A program made the position numbers and the translations under genes. From positions 496,001-560,000 of the forward strand of contig NC_089397.1 in the NCBI RefSeq assembly GCF_003171515.1: a stretch of 64,000 bases of DNA, read 5' to 3'. This DNA is from Pyrenophora tritici-repentis. Taxonomy: Eukaryota; Ascomycota; Dothideomycetes; Pleosporales; Pleosporaceae. This document shows, one piece after another, positions 33,893 through 43,379 of the stretch; positions within the stretch are counted from its first letter, which is position 1, and every line of letters begins with the position of its first letter. The notes beneath the pieces are model-generated. The model made no database searches. It was given only the letters and a program-made list of their open reading frames with translations, and was not told where the DNA came from.

Positions 33893-34286
33893 CTACAGTT
33901 TCATAATAAAAGCCGCTTCAGCCCGAATGTACCTATCCATTGTTAGCAAAGGTTGGACGTTCATATGTAAGGGTGTGGTGTACTTACGTGAAGTTGCCAT
34001 TTTTATCGAGCTCAGCACAGAAAGCGGTAATCTCTTCTGAAGAGCATGGCGTCTAGATGTTTGCATCAAGTGCCTGCCAAGCTTGGAGCGACTCGTTGGC
34101 AAGGTCTTCGATACGGCTGTATGAGTCCATGCCATGCCGAGTGATAGCGTTGGTCATAGCCTGAACGAAAGGGTTGAGCCGAGCAACGGTGTTGAGAACG
34201 GTAGTCGATGTTGTGTCGGCAGCTGTACCGATCTCTGCTCCGACCCAAGTTCCCAGTTGCAGGACTGTGTTGGTATACTTTGCCAT
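33893..34286 (-). pseudogene. Small orphan gene interrupted by an in-frame TAG (or with an unrecognised intron)
   Basis: Reading from the ATG at 34286, a coding-looking frame (MAKYTNTVLQLGTWVGAEIG ... NESLQAWQALDANI) meets TAG at 34053. It then continues in the same frame (TPCSSEEITAFCAELDKNGN) to a good donor at 33987 and, after a 55-nt intron, YIRAEAAFIMKL and stop at 33893. Either one nonsense change (for example CAG to TAG) broke a gene, or a further intron removes the stop. A GTATCG donor near 34117 with the CTTCAG acceptor near 34033 would restore the frame. Coding sequence may also begin upstream (HHISDTE precedes the ATG in frame, after a possible acceptor near 34341). No family is recognised. 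Confidence 0.4.
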
Positions 34287-34930
34287 CTCAGTATCCGAAA
34301 TGTGGTGTGACAGAGATAGGAGATAGCTAATTGTGTCCTGTCATTGCCGGGAGGTTGAATAGGTGGAGTAGCAGCAGGAGGCACACGATTGCTGCACCTT
34401 CGGCCTGAAATGCTGCCTGGGGCGCTGCTGACAGCGGAGGAAAGTGTTGGAGTCCAAACAGATGAGAAAAGAGTGAGTGATGTAGGATGCTTGACAGCTA
34501 CAGCGTGGGTAAACACCGGCATACCCGATACTATAGGCGTCTCTGACTCCTACAGCTACATGTGTAAGCTAACGTATCGAGTATCTCATGTCATCGAGCT
34601 GACCTACCTAGGTAGATGGAAGTGCGCAGAAAGCACTGGAGTGTAGAAACAGTCGTGTGCTCGAAGTGCGCAGAAAGTACAGGAGTGTAGGAACTGCAGC
34701 TGCTAAGCGGTGTGTTCATTGCTTTAAAAATGGCTACGCTGCGTTTGCTGTGGCGAAAATAGCTGTTGTTGCAGCAAACATTCTGCCTTGGCCCGCAAAG
34801 TCGAGCCCAATTCCTCAACCCACAACACCACACTCTACACCACACATTACACACCACAAGCCATACGCCAGACCAGCCGTTAAGTAGGGAAGCAACATCG
34901 CTCCCGAATCCAGCACGCAAACCCGCGACA
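34287..34930. other. intergenic between divergent small genes
   Basis: These 644 bp may include an upstream exon of the interrupted minus-strand gene (a 120-codon Ser/Pro-rich frame around 34154-34522) and the promoter of the plus-strand gene at 34931. Two near-identical GCGCAGAAAG copies occur at about 34624 and 34669, within a short direct duplication. Nothing else is supported. Confidence 0.45.
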
Positions 34931-35606
34931 ATGGCAGACACACATTCACCGGAACGGCTCTACCAAGCGGACTTCGACAAAGCGGCCAAACACTTCGACG
35001 ACGGTGATATAGAGAAATGTATTGAGTTGACGAAATATAACATGACGTAAGTACCGGGCTGTCCCCTGCCTGGGTGACATTAAATACTTGACATACCAGT
35101 GTACAAAGACGACTGTAGTCGCTAGGCACGTCTATTCGGTGCTTACCCACGCCGTCAAGTATTTCATGTCATCCAGGTGCTCCGATCTTTCTGCTGGTGC
35201 TGACCTGAAAAGGAATGTCTCTCTCCCCCCTTACTACGTCACCAGAAACTGCATACTCCTTACTAGCGCTCTCGACGACTGGGACGAAGCCGATACTTGG
35301 AGGCTTATAGCACAATCATCATACAAGACGTGTTTCTGGGATGCAAAGAAAAGGGATGATGTCCATGCGCTCGAGATACTGGAAGGCTTACGCGGCGAGC
35401 TGGACGAGTTGAAGAAGTACAAAGAAGAAGATCTCGATGCATTATATGCCGCGATGAATGACAACGACGACGACATAGACGACGAAGAAGAAGATGATGA
35501 TGAATACGAAGAAAAGGATGAGAGTGCAGTGGCGGTTGCCGAAAACCAGGACGAGGTGGCAGCTGAGACATGTGAACTTCCTATTCGCTCTATAGGTAAA
35601 TTCTAA
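34931..35606 (+). CDS. Small helical acidic protein, function unknown
   Basis: Exon 1 (34931..35046) encodes MADTHSPERLYQADFDKAAK and a helical pair (HFDDGDIEKCIELTKYNM) resembling one TPR-type hairpin. The donor is AC/GTAAGT. Two acceptors keep the frame: 35213 (169 aa, NMTNVSLPPYYVTRN) and 35177 (181 aa, adding 12 residues). The first gives the more natural junction. The second exon continues the helical pattern (NCILLTSALDDWDEADTWR, then AQSSYKTCFWDAKKRDD) and ends in a run of Asp and Glu, followed by CELPIRSIGKF. A last GTAAAT after SIG could mark another donor, leaving the true C-terminus uncertain. No function can be assigned; a TPR-like scaffold is a guess. Confidence 0.6.
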
Positions 35607-36241
35607 AATTTGATTGTCTTTGCACCAATATTCTGAGCGTAAGTAGACAGTCACTGCTTACTGTCTAGGGCTGGTGCCGCTTCGTCGCTTTGTAGACGTA
35701 CCTTCTTCGCGCATTATTATGCGGAATAGCAAACTCCGTGCCGACTGCTACCTTGTGGTTAACTGCTGTCGCGCAATATTACATAATATCTTCAAGCCAG
35801 AAAACCCGGAATTCGAGATGTCTTCAGTCTTGCAGCACATATGAAGAATAATCACAAGGCTCAGGACTAGGGTCGTGATAGGAATGACTAACCTTCTTTT
35901 CCTCAAGATTCATTCGTTCTTATCAGATATTGATAGGAAGGGCTAACATACCTCACATTTCTACGTTGTCGCGCCCTGAGCCCATCGACTCTACCATGTT
36001 CACGAACTAGTTAAATACTATCGTCGCCGCATAGCCCTCACTTCTTCAAAGAACCTCAAGCTTCCAGGTTTTGGCAGTTGACCTCTCGTCGCTGAGAACT
36101 CTGGTTGATTTCGCCCCCACACTTAACTTAGGTCGGGCGCGTACTCCGACATACTTTCTCGGCTACACTAGTTACATACCGGTAAGCATCCAATAAATTG
36201 CTAGTTAAAGCCCCTTTCACCCTCAACTCCTAGTACCAGCC
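35607..36241. other. intergenic between convergent genes
   Basis: These 635 bp are AT-richer than their surroundings with many stops in all frames, including ATTATTATGCGG and AATATTACATAATAT stretches near 35712-35790. They could contain decayed repeat sequence, but I see no terminal repeats or transposase remnants. Confidence 0.45.
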
Positions 36242-37543
36242 TTACGGCTTGTTGTCAAGGATCTTCTCAATTTCTTCCATGACTTCTGGTGTCAGCTTCG
36301 GAAGCAGCTTGATGGCGCCACAGTTGTCCTTGACCTGCTCGACCTTGGTCGCACCCAGGATGACGGTGCTGACATTAGGGTTCTTAGCAGTCCAGGCCAG
36401 CGCCAGCTGTGTTGTAGTAGCCCCAAGCTTCTCAGCAATCTTGGTAAGCTCCTTGACCTTCTTGATCTTGGCCTGTCCCTCCTCGCTCTTCAGTGCCTCA
36501 ACTGAGTTCTTAAAAAACTCAGGATTGGTCGCATATCGACTATCCTCAGGGATACCATCATTGTACTTGCCTGTTAATACACCTGACGCCAAAGGAGACC
36601 ACGTGGCTTGCCTTAGTCAGCATCATTATAGTGGTAGTGCTGGTGGTTGGGGTGAAGGGAAAAAAAGCGTGACTTACTAGTGCCATATTGGTATTTTTTG
36701 TAAAGTGGGGCATACTCCTTCTCAAACCTCTCACGATGGAAGGCATTGTACTGAGGCTGCTCTACAATGGGTGCAATGAGATTGTACTTCTCTGCAACGT
36801 CGATTGCTTCTTGGATTTGCTCTGCGGACCATTCGGAGGTACCCCAGTAGTAGGCCAAGTTCATGTTGATAGTCTGTGTGAAGGCCTCGACGATTTCCTT
36901 CATGCCAACCCTGAGAATCATTAGTACGTGCAATTGATCTGATAGTGCATGCTTTACTTACTCGGGGTCGAAGCGGTGGGCAAAAACGACGTCGACATAT
37001 GAGTGGTCAAGGCGCGCCAAGGAGCTCTTCAACCCCTCAACAATGTGCTTCTTGGACAATCCCCTACACATGTGTTAGTCGGGGACTACTAAACAAGATT
37101 CTAAGCTTACCTAGTGTTTGGTTCCTTTCTCTTTGTGCCGAAGAATACCTGCGGATGGTCAATCCCAGACAACGCCAAATATCACGTGTCAAGCATCGCC
37201 TTACCTTCGTCGTCAAGACATACTCATCACGAGGCCATTGCAACTCCTTGAAGGCCTTGCCCATCTCAATCTCGCACTCTCCCGCAGCATAGATCTCGGC
37301 AGTGTCGAAGAAGTTGATGCCGTGGTTCCAGGCTTCCTGCATGCAGTCCTTGACAATTGAACCCTTCTGAGTTCCTCCATATGTCAACCAGCCACCAAGG
37401 GAGAAGACCGAGACCTTGAGACCAGCAGGTCCCAGGCGGCGGAATTCCATATCCCTTCGAGCTCAATTAGCTTGCTATATTTATCCCGACTGGACCAGAG
37501 AGGCTTACTTGGGGTCAAACTTGCTTTCTACAACGGCAGACAT
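36242..37543 (-). CDS. Aldo-keto reductase, Kv-beta-like (AKR6-type)
   Basis: Six exons, 37543..37509, 37454..37205, 37148..37111, 37063..36962, 36910..36678 and 36606..36242, encode 340 aa. The start [20 protein letters not shown] spans the 35-nt first exon. The AKR barrel shows the catalytic tetrad: Asp and Tyr in FFDTAEIY, Lys in VLTTKVFFG and His in VVFAHRFDP. The NADPH-binding C-terminal part contains [17 protein letters not shown] and [16 protein letters not shown]. These motifs match the fungal potassium-channel beta-subunit-like group, which uses NADPH to reduce aldehydes or ketones; the physiological substrate is unknown. Five introns of 47-71 nt with a 38-nt third exon make it one of the most fragmented genes here. 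Confidence 0.9.
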
Positions 37544-38611
37544 ATTGAAGTGTTTATGATGAGTTGTTTGGATAGATATGATGTTCAATTGATGGAGATT
37601 TCAATCGTTGTAACAGAACGCAATGAGGGGCAGACACAGCACGGCAAGTAATCAGGTGGGGTAAAATGGATAATGGCGCCTCCTCGGATCAACACCATGA
37701 TGTCAACAGTCAACCCGATTGCAAATCTGGAAAGGCGAGGCCGGCGTTACGCGGGAATAAGATGCAACGAGCCGCTGGTGATACGTAAAAGGCGGCTCGA
37801 GGGACTTCAGCTTCCGCACCTGTAAATTTAGCTCAAGCGCCGAGCTGAACTGCTGAAGCGCTGGAGAGGCGCAGGTACAATTTCCCTTGCGTGCTGTGTA
37901 AGCGTGGCGCATTATCCCCTGTCGCATTGTTCGTCTGTCTCTCACTTGGAGATCTGTCATCTCCACCAGCATGTGTCTACCAAGAGCGCATCGCCACTCA
38001 ACCCACCGTCATCCAGCTCTTTGATGGATGTCGGATGTCGCGAAACCACCACTTAATCTTATCATAGCAATGGCAGAAGCAATTCTAACTCCTGACCGAC
38101 GGTATTGGCAAAGCTTGTTCTGCCCATGTTTCACGTTTCAGAGCTGAACTGCACACAGCCAATCATATCCGCTGAACGCGAGTTCACGTGCGGGCTTCAT
38201 CACCTCGCGGCGCGATGATTGGTAGTGGACGTTTGTTAGATCTGGATCAGGCCAACTCACGTTCCTTGGATCTTCCGACTACTCCTTACTAGAAATGCTG
38301 ATGGCCAGGCCACCCAGAGGAATGCATCAATGTGCGCACGCCTATATTTTAGCCTCTCCCTGCACTGCTTTACACTGCCTCCTCACGGTCTTTATCCCCT
38401 TTATTTAGATCACTTGATTCTGCTGGGCTGAACCAAGTCTCATTCACCAAGTCATTCATTAAAAAGCACTGTGTACCTTCGTATCTTCAATAAAGCTACC
38501 TATCAACTTCTTCCCAGCATTACTTCTACACTGTTGCAAACATAGCTTGATACTATATTTCAGCTTCTACAAATTACCAAATCCACCAACACCATTCCCC
38601 ACATCAACATC
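37544..38611. promoter_or_regulatory. 1-kb divergent promoter region
   Basis: This region lies between the aldo-keto reductase (minus) and the secreted-protein gene (plus) and contains both promoters. The right part has a TATATTTTAG stretch near 38342 and a long C/T- and A-rich leader (38440-38610) just before the secreted-protein ATG. A CA-rich leader of this type suggests efficient expression, which is inference. Confidence 0.45.
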
Positions 38612-39335
38612 ATGGGTTTCACCAAGAACATTCTCTTCGCCGGCGCCTTCGCCCTCTGCGCTTTCGCTGCACCTGTTCCAGACTGTGACGAGACCCCAAA
38701 CGCCGAAGTCACGGGCTCGTTGACTGCAGACAACCTCATCGCCATCGCACCCGCAACCGCATCGTGCAGCGGCGCAAGCTTCCCCGATGAATGCGCCACC
38801 GCATCTCAAGCTGCAACCGCGCTGAACAAGGCATTTTCCACCTACAAGATTACTTCAAAGGGCGAAAAAGCTGCCATCATTGCCTACGAGATCTTCGAGA
38901 GCGGTGATTTCAAGTACAAGAAGAACCACTTCCCAGGTCGCCCCGGCCAGGGCACAAGGAGTAAGTCAACCCCCATTTGTATAATTTTGTGAAAGTTCAT
39001 AGATTAACGTGTTCTCCTTTTTAGTGATGGCTATGCCAGATTACGTCGAGCAATACGCCACCAGTGTCGCAGGTCCAGCCGCAGTCGCACAGGCCAAAGC
39101 CGCAGGCGGAGATGCTGGCAAAGTCGCTATTCTCGATCTTGTCAACGGCGACGATGAGAAGAGCTTTGGTAGCGCTGCTTGGTTCGTGAGCAATGTTTGC
39201 AGTGCTGGTGTTCGAGCTGGCCTTGCGGCTGGCACCCTGGATGGCTGGCACCAGTTTTTGAGCGCCTGCGTCAATACTCCTTCTGATCCTACACGCGATC
39301 CTGCCTGGAAAGCTGCTATTGCTACTATCCAGTAA
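38612..39335 (+). CDS. Secreted fungal protein of unknown function
   Basis: Two exons, 38612..38960 and 39025..39335, encode 219 aa. A clear signal peptide (MGFTKNILFAGAFALCAFAA) is followed by APVPDCDETPN. The mature chain has five cysteines (an odd number). A conserved-looking segment (YEIFESGDFKYKKNHFPGRP) ends at the splice, followed by MPDYVEQYATSVAGPAAV and SAAWFVSNVCSAGVRAGL. The alanine-rich helical composition and length fit widespread ascomycete secreted hypotheticals more than typical small cysteine-rich effectors. It is probably extracellular or wall-associated; function unknown. The ATG at 38612 follows a CA-rich leader (ACATCATG). Confidence 0.8.
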
Positions 39336-39955
39336 GCGTTGTAGTTTGTGCGTGGTTTCTTTGTTTGTGGGCGTTGTGTCCTGGCGCGGACGGGCTGTGA
39401 AAGCCACTTTACTTCTTTTCTACCCTTGTATGTATGCTTTGTCGATGTTGAACGAAATTTATGAACCCTGTTACGTCATTCATGCTTTGTTACAATTTCT
39501 GTCCTGGGTTCAGCCCTGGGGATGTCTTCCAGCATAAGTGATGTCTCCCCTTTTGAACCATGCTCCCGACGTGTAACAGGCAATACCTTGAAGCGCCGTT
39601 CATCCCGAAATAAACTTCAAGACCGACTTGTACAAGCCCCCCATCATGCTTTATTCTTCAAAGACCGATTGTGAAGGTGGCGAAAGGTCAAATAGAGGCG
39701 TGACTGCGACGTTGCAAACGTATCGGCCCGATCGTGCTGGCTGAGCTGATGAAAACATAAGATGTGGATAGAAAGTATGGTTGTGGGGGGTGGCATTTCG
39801 CCCAACAAGGCAATGCTATTGTCTTTATTATTGTTTATCGAGTAAATGCGGCTCTTATGAATGCCGGTAGATTTGAGTAATACAACAAAAGAACAAAGTG
39901 ACGACTTGTCAAAAATTCCTGTCTTGATCAACAAAAGAAAAACCAGTCTCTTGTT
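39336..39955. other. intergenic between convergent genes
   Basis: These 620 bp contain the 3' UTRs of the secreted-protein gene and the RING-like gene. No other feature seen. Confidence 0.55.
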
Positions 39956-41854
39956 TCATAGCGGCGAAACTTCTGCAAAAGCAGCAACATCCTCGCTTGC
40001 CATCCTCTCTCCACACTCGGGGCACGAACAACCCTCCCAGCCATTGATATCCACGCTCTGTCTAAGCCAGCCTTGCATGCATCCCGCACAAGTCGCCGGT
40101 TCATGCCAGCAATTCGCCGTGATCCTTCGTTGAACAAATTCGTAAACGGGCCTGCTCGTCTTGCACAATATACATGTGCGTTCTATGGCTGGAGTATTGC
40201 GTCGCGAGCAAGGCCGCGAGCTTGGTGGTGTTGCACGCGGGCTGATGGCTACATCCTTGGTGTGGCGTAGTTGGGGGGCTGTGCATGTCACCCCTGGCGA
40301 GGGGACGGCGATGATGCTACTGCGGCGCGAGTGCCACGATACAGGGCGCACCTGTGGCATGGTCTCCACACCCGAAGACATTGTGTTCAGGGTAAGAGGG
40401 TTGCCACTGCTGCGCCGTCGGTCTGCAGTTACGGCGGGACTTGGGGGAGCATTGGCCCAGGGAGCAAAGGGCGCTGGTAGAGGCGCGTCCAAGTGTGTGG
40501 GTGGGAAGTCGGAGGGGGTTAAGGTTGGTGTCGGAATGAGATCGACTGTTGACATGCGTTTTGGCGTTGATTCCCGACTGGAAACAGCCTCGTAGTGTTG
40601 TAAATTCTCTGCTGTCAGGTTCATGCGTCGTAAATCGTCTACGACCATGGAAAACTTTGGCTGATCTTGTGTAGCTGCTGACTCCCTTCTCTTTGCGCTG
40701 AAATTCTTCAATGCTTGTGGTATTGTTGACCATCTGTGTTTTATTTTCTTCTCTGGTTTGCTCTTCTCCTCGAACTGCTCAAAAACATCCCGACCAGTGT
40801 TGATCGGAGTCGCCGATGCTGCCGACCATGCCGGCAGTGGTGACAATGTCGGGGCCCCTGATGTTGCGGGTGTGGGGGGGCCAACCTCATCATCTCCGAA
40901 GCGCTGGTATACCATATCATTTTCAATATTCTCTCCAGCAACTGCTTTGGCCGCACTGCCAGGCACAGGTTTTGACAAGTTGTTGGGATAAGTGTTGTTT
41001 CGTAATCCTCGCGAGGAGGCAATTTTACCACCGGAACGAACGCGAGGGCGAGGCTGATAAGTTGCATAGGAGGTCGGACGTGGGCGTGGCGGCAGTGGTG
41101 GACTGTCGAGGGAGGTGAAGCTGTCTGGTTGATATGATGCAGGCCGTTCTTTCCGTGCTTCTATCGCTTGCTGTGTGGGGGGATACGTATATGCCACAGG
41201 ATGTACTTGTGGATGTTCGCATTCGCAACTGCCTCGCGAAGAGATTCCACCTCTGGTCCTGTCTAGACTATCCAGGTATGACGATGCGGGTCGCTGGCTT
41301 GATGTTTGAGGGCTCAATGTAGATGGTGAAGCAGTCCAGTCTGGCGATAGCAGATGTTGTGCGTTGTACGATATCGGACGTGTGAGTGGCTGGGGTCGTC
41401 TCCTCATTGAAGATGCGTCGATGTTTGAATTTGGATCTGGATTTGGAACAAGCTTCTTCAAAGTTTCCTCGGGGTTGAAAGATGATGTCGGCCTATCCGG
41501 GTTCGTCCATTTGTCCAGTAAATCAAAATCGCTTTCTTTTGTATTTTCCTTGGGCGCCTCTTCCTTCAACAGCACGGGTTGTTCTTTAGCCTCTTCCTTC
41601 AACACCACAGGCTGCTCCTTGACTTCCTCCTTTTCTTCCTCTCCGCCAACCACCTTTGAATCTCCGTACATTGGTCGTTCTAGCCATCGTGTTGTAACAG
41701 ACTTTTCGCGGTGGATACTTCTCAATACATCGTCAGAGTCTGCAATCATGCTAAGCATGCGCTGCGCTGTTGCGGGATCCCTCTTGATTGGGCGTGGATG
41801 TCTCAACAACGGATGTACGTCATCTTGAACATGACTCTGCGCCACAGCCGCCAT
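39956..41854 (-). CDS. Large disordered protein with C-terminal RING-like zinc motif
   Basis: A single exon encodes 632 aa from the ATG at 41854. Most of the chain is Pro/Ser/Thr-rich and probably disordered. A duplicated KEEAKEQPVLLKEEA-type element lies near residues 75-100. There are short Pro-rich tracts suited to SH3 binding (SPPLPPRPRPTSY) and an SR/KR-rich segment near 370-390. The last 70 residues hold ERTCILCKTSRPVYEF, then a CWHEPATCAGC segment and GCSCPECGERM, giving C-x2-C, C-x-H, C-x2-C and C-x2-C. This approximates a RING finger (H-x4-C instead of the usual H-x2-3-C), so ubiquitin-ligase activity is possible but not shown. No signal peptide or membrane helix. Confidence 0.65.
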   Translation of the reverse strand: MAAVAQSHVQDDVHPLLRHPRPIKRDPATAQRMLSMIADSDDVLRSIHREKSVTTRWLERPMYGDSKVVGGEEEKEEVKEQPVVLKEEAKEQPVLLKEEAPKENTKESDFDLLDKWTNPDRPTSSFNPEETLKKLVPNPDPNSNIDASSMRRRPQPLTRPISYNAQHLLSPDWTASPSTLSPQTSSQRPASSYLDSLDRTRGGISSRGSCECEHPQVHPVAYTYPPTQQAIEARKERPASYQPDSFTSLDSPPLPPRPRPTSYATYQPRPRVRSGGKIASSRGLRNNTYPNNLSKPVPGSAAKAVAGENIENDMVYQRFGDDEVGPPTPATSGAPTLSPLPAWSAASATPINTGRDVFEQFEEKSKPEKKIKHRWSTIPQALKNFSAKRRESAATQDQPKFSMVVDDLRRMNLTAENLQHYEAVSSRESTPKRMSTVDLIPTPTLTPSDFPPTHLDAPLPAPFAPWANAPPSPAVTADRRRSSGNPLTLNTMSSGVETMPQVRPVSWHSRRSSIIAVPSPGVTCTAPQLRHTKDVAISPRATPPSSRPCSRRNTPAIERTCILCKTSRPVYEFVQRRITANCWHEPATCAGCMQGWLRQSVDINGWEGCSCPECGERMASEDVAAFAEVSPL

Positions 41855-43379
41855 CTTAAAGTCGTTCAGGCGAAACGAGGGGGCCCTGAAGGATTAATAA
41901 CGACAACGTATGAGGTTGGGGATGAGACGAAGGAATCGGCATGCAAAAGGCAGTAAATCAAAGAGGCAGGATCGACCCCTCGCAAGGACGTGGGACAGCG
42001 TCCGCCCATTATCAATTTGCCGCGAGTCAATGGGGCCCCGGCACGGTACGAATTGCCTGTGTGGCTGGCAGGCAGCACAAAACCGATCTGTCCGTTTCGA
42101 GCCCTTGCGTAGAAAGCCCGCAGCAGCGTAAATCACCGTTAGCCTGGTTTGTATGACACTGCGCCATCGATTATTCGTTGCTAGTGCCCGTATTGCAAGT
42201 GATAGCTCGGCGGGTTGGGGTGGACCACGGTGAGACATATTTTTAGAACCAGTAGCCCCGGACGTATTCGCGAACATAGTGCAACGCTTATGTCAACGAG
42301 GGAGAGCTTTTACTACAGCTGCGAGTGGATGAGATCAGGTTACGAGGTGAGATGCTGACGACGCAGAGACGATCATGTTGGCGGTGTGGTGTGGGCACTG
42401 CAGCAGAGAGTCTTTTCGCCATGGCTGGCGCAATGTCGAGTAACGACCATGATCAGCGAGCCACCTGCCACATAATCGCATGACGAATAGCACCCACTGC
42501 ACTGCTGTGCCAATGCCAATGTTGCAGCTAGTGTCTCGGGTGGGGTTCTACAACTTGTGGTTCTCAAAACAAAACCACGAACCAGCGCCTGGAATGCAAA
42601 ACTAACTTTGCTGACGAGAGAGATGGGAGCTCGCTCCGTGTTCAACCCAGCGTGGAGGAAGAGGCGTGCAGCGTGCATGGTGTGGGCCGAGTGCCACTAG
42701 GGCACCAGGAACTGTAGGCTGGGCAGAAGTAGAAGGCCGACTTTTGCACATCTTCCGGAGATGATGCAGCACACCTTCAGGCTTTTCGGGTCGATCCCAG
42801 TCTGCTTTGGCTCGACCTGCACGCAGACTCTGCTATCAGTAAGCTGATGCTATGACCCATTGTAAGCTTCAGTGATGTGGACATTTCATGAGACTTGAAC
42901 ACGAGGTCAACCCGTGCAGACCAAAGGTAACGCGCGACACACTGCAAATGCAGACGCCACCGCCGTTGAACCGGCCATGCATGTGAGACACGCCCAAGGC
43001 CTTTGGTACGTGGCTGAGTGCCGGAATTCGATATATTGCAAGGCGGTTGGGTCCTGCCGAGGCATGGCAGGCAGACAGCTAAGTATGTCGCGTGACTTGA
43101 GCCAAGCTACATAGCCCTGCATCAATATCAAATGTCCTCGAACTTTGGGAATGTGCGATACAATGTCGTGACAGTTCTATGCATATCTGTGATGCCCATG
43201 TCCCAGAGTGAGCACGTGATGAGAGGAGAGAGATGGCGGAGGTGACTAACCAAGTACGCTAATACTCAACTGGACGGCGCTAAGCATGGCATCACGAAAC
43301 TTTGGAGAGCTCACAGGTCGCCATCCCCTCACCCACTCGTACCCAACCAACCCCAATCGTCAAACAACCTGCAGCAAAC
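41855..43379. promoter_or_regulatory. 1.5-kb divergent intergenic region
   Basis: This separates the RING-like gene (minus) from SF3B1 (plus) and must hold both promoters. Short frames on both strands (up to 127 codons at 41894-42277) have no family features. No repeats or RNA genes were noticed. Confidence 0.45.

Noticed and set aside
35607..36241. AT-rich stretch as a decayed transposon.
   Set aside because: No terminal repeats or coding remnants were visible; composition alone is not enough.
38612..39335. The secreted protein as a host-directed effector.
   Set aside because: Its size, low cysteine content and conserved-looking segments fit a general secreted protein; no effector motif was identified.
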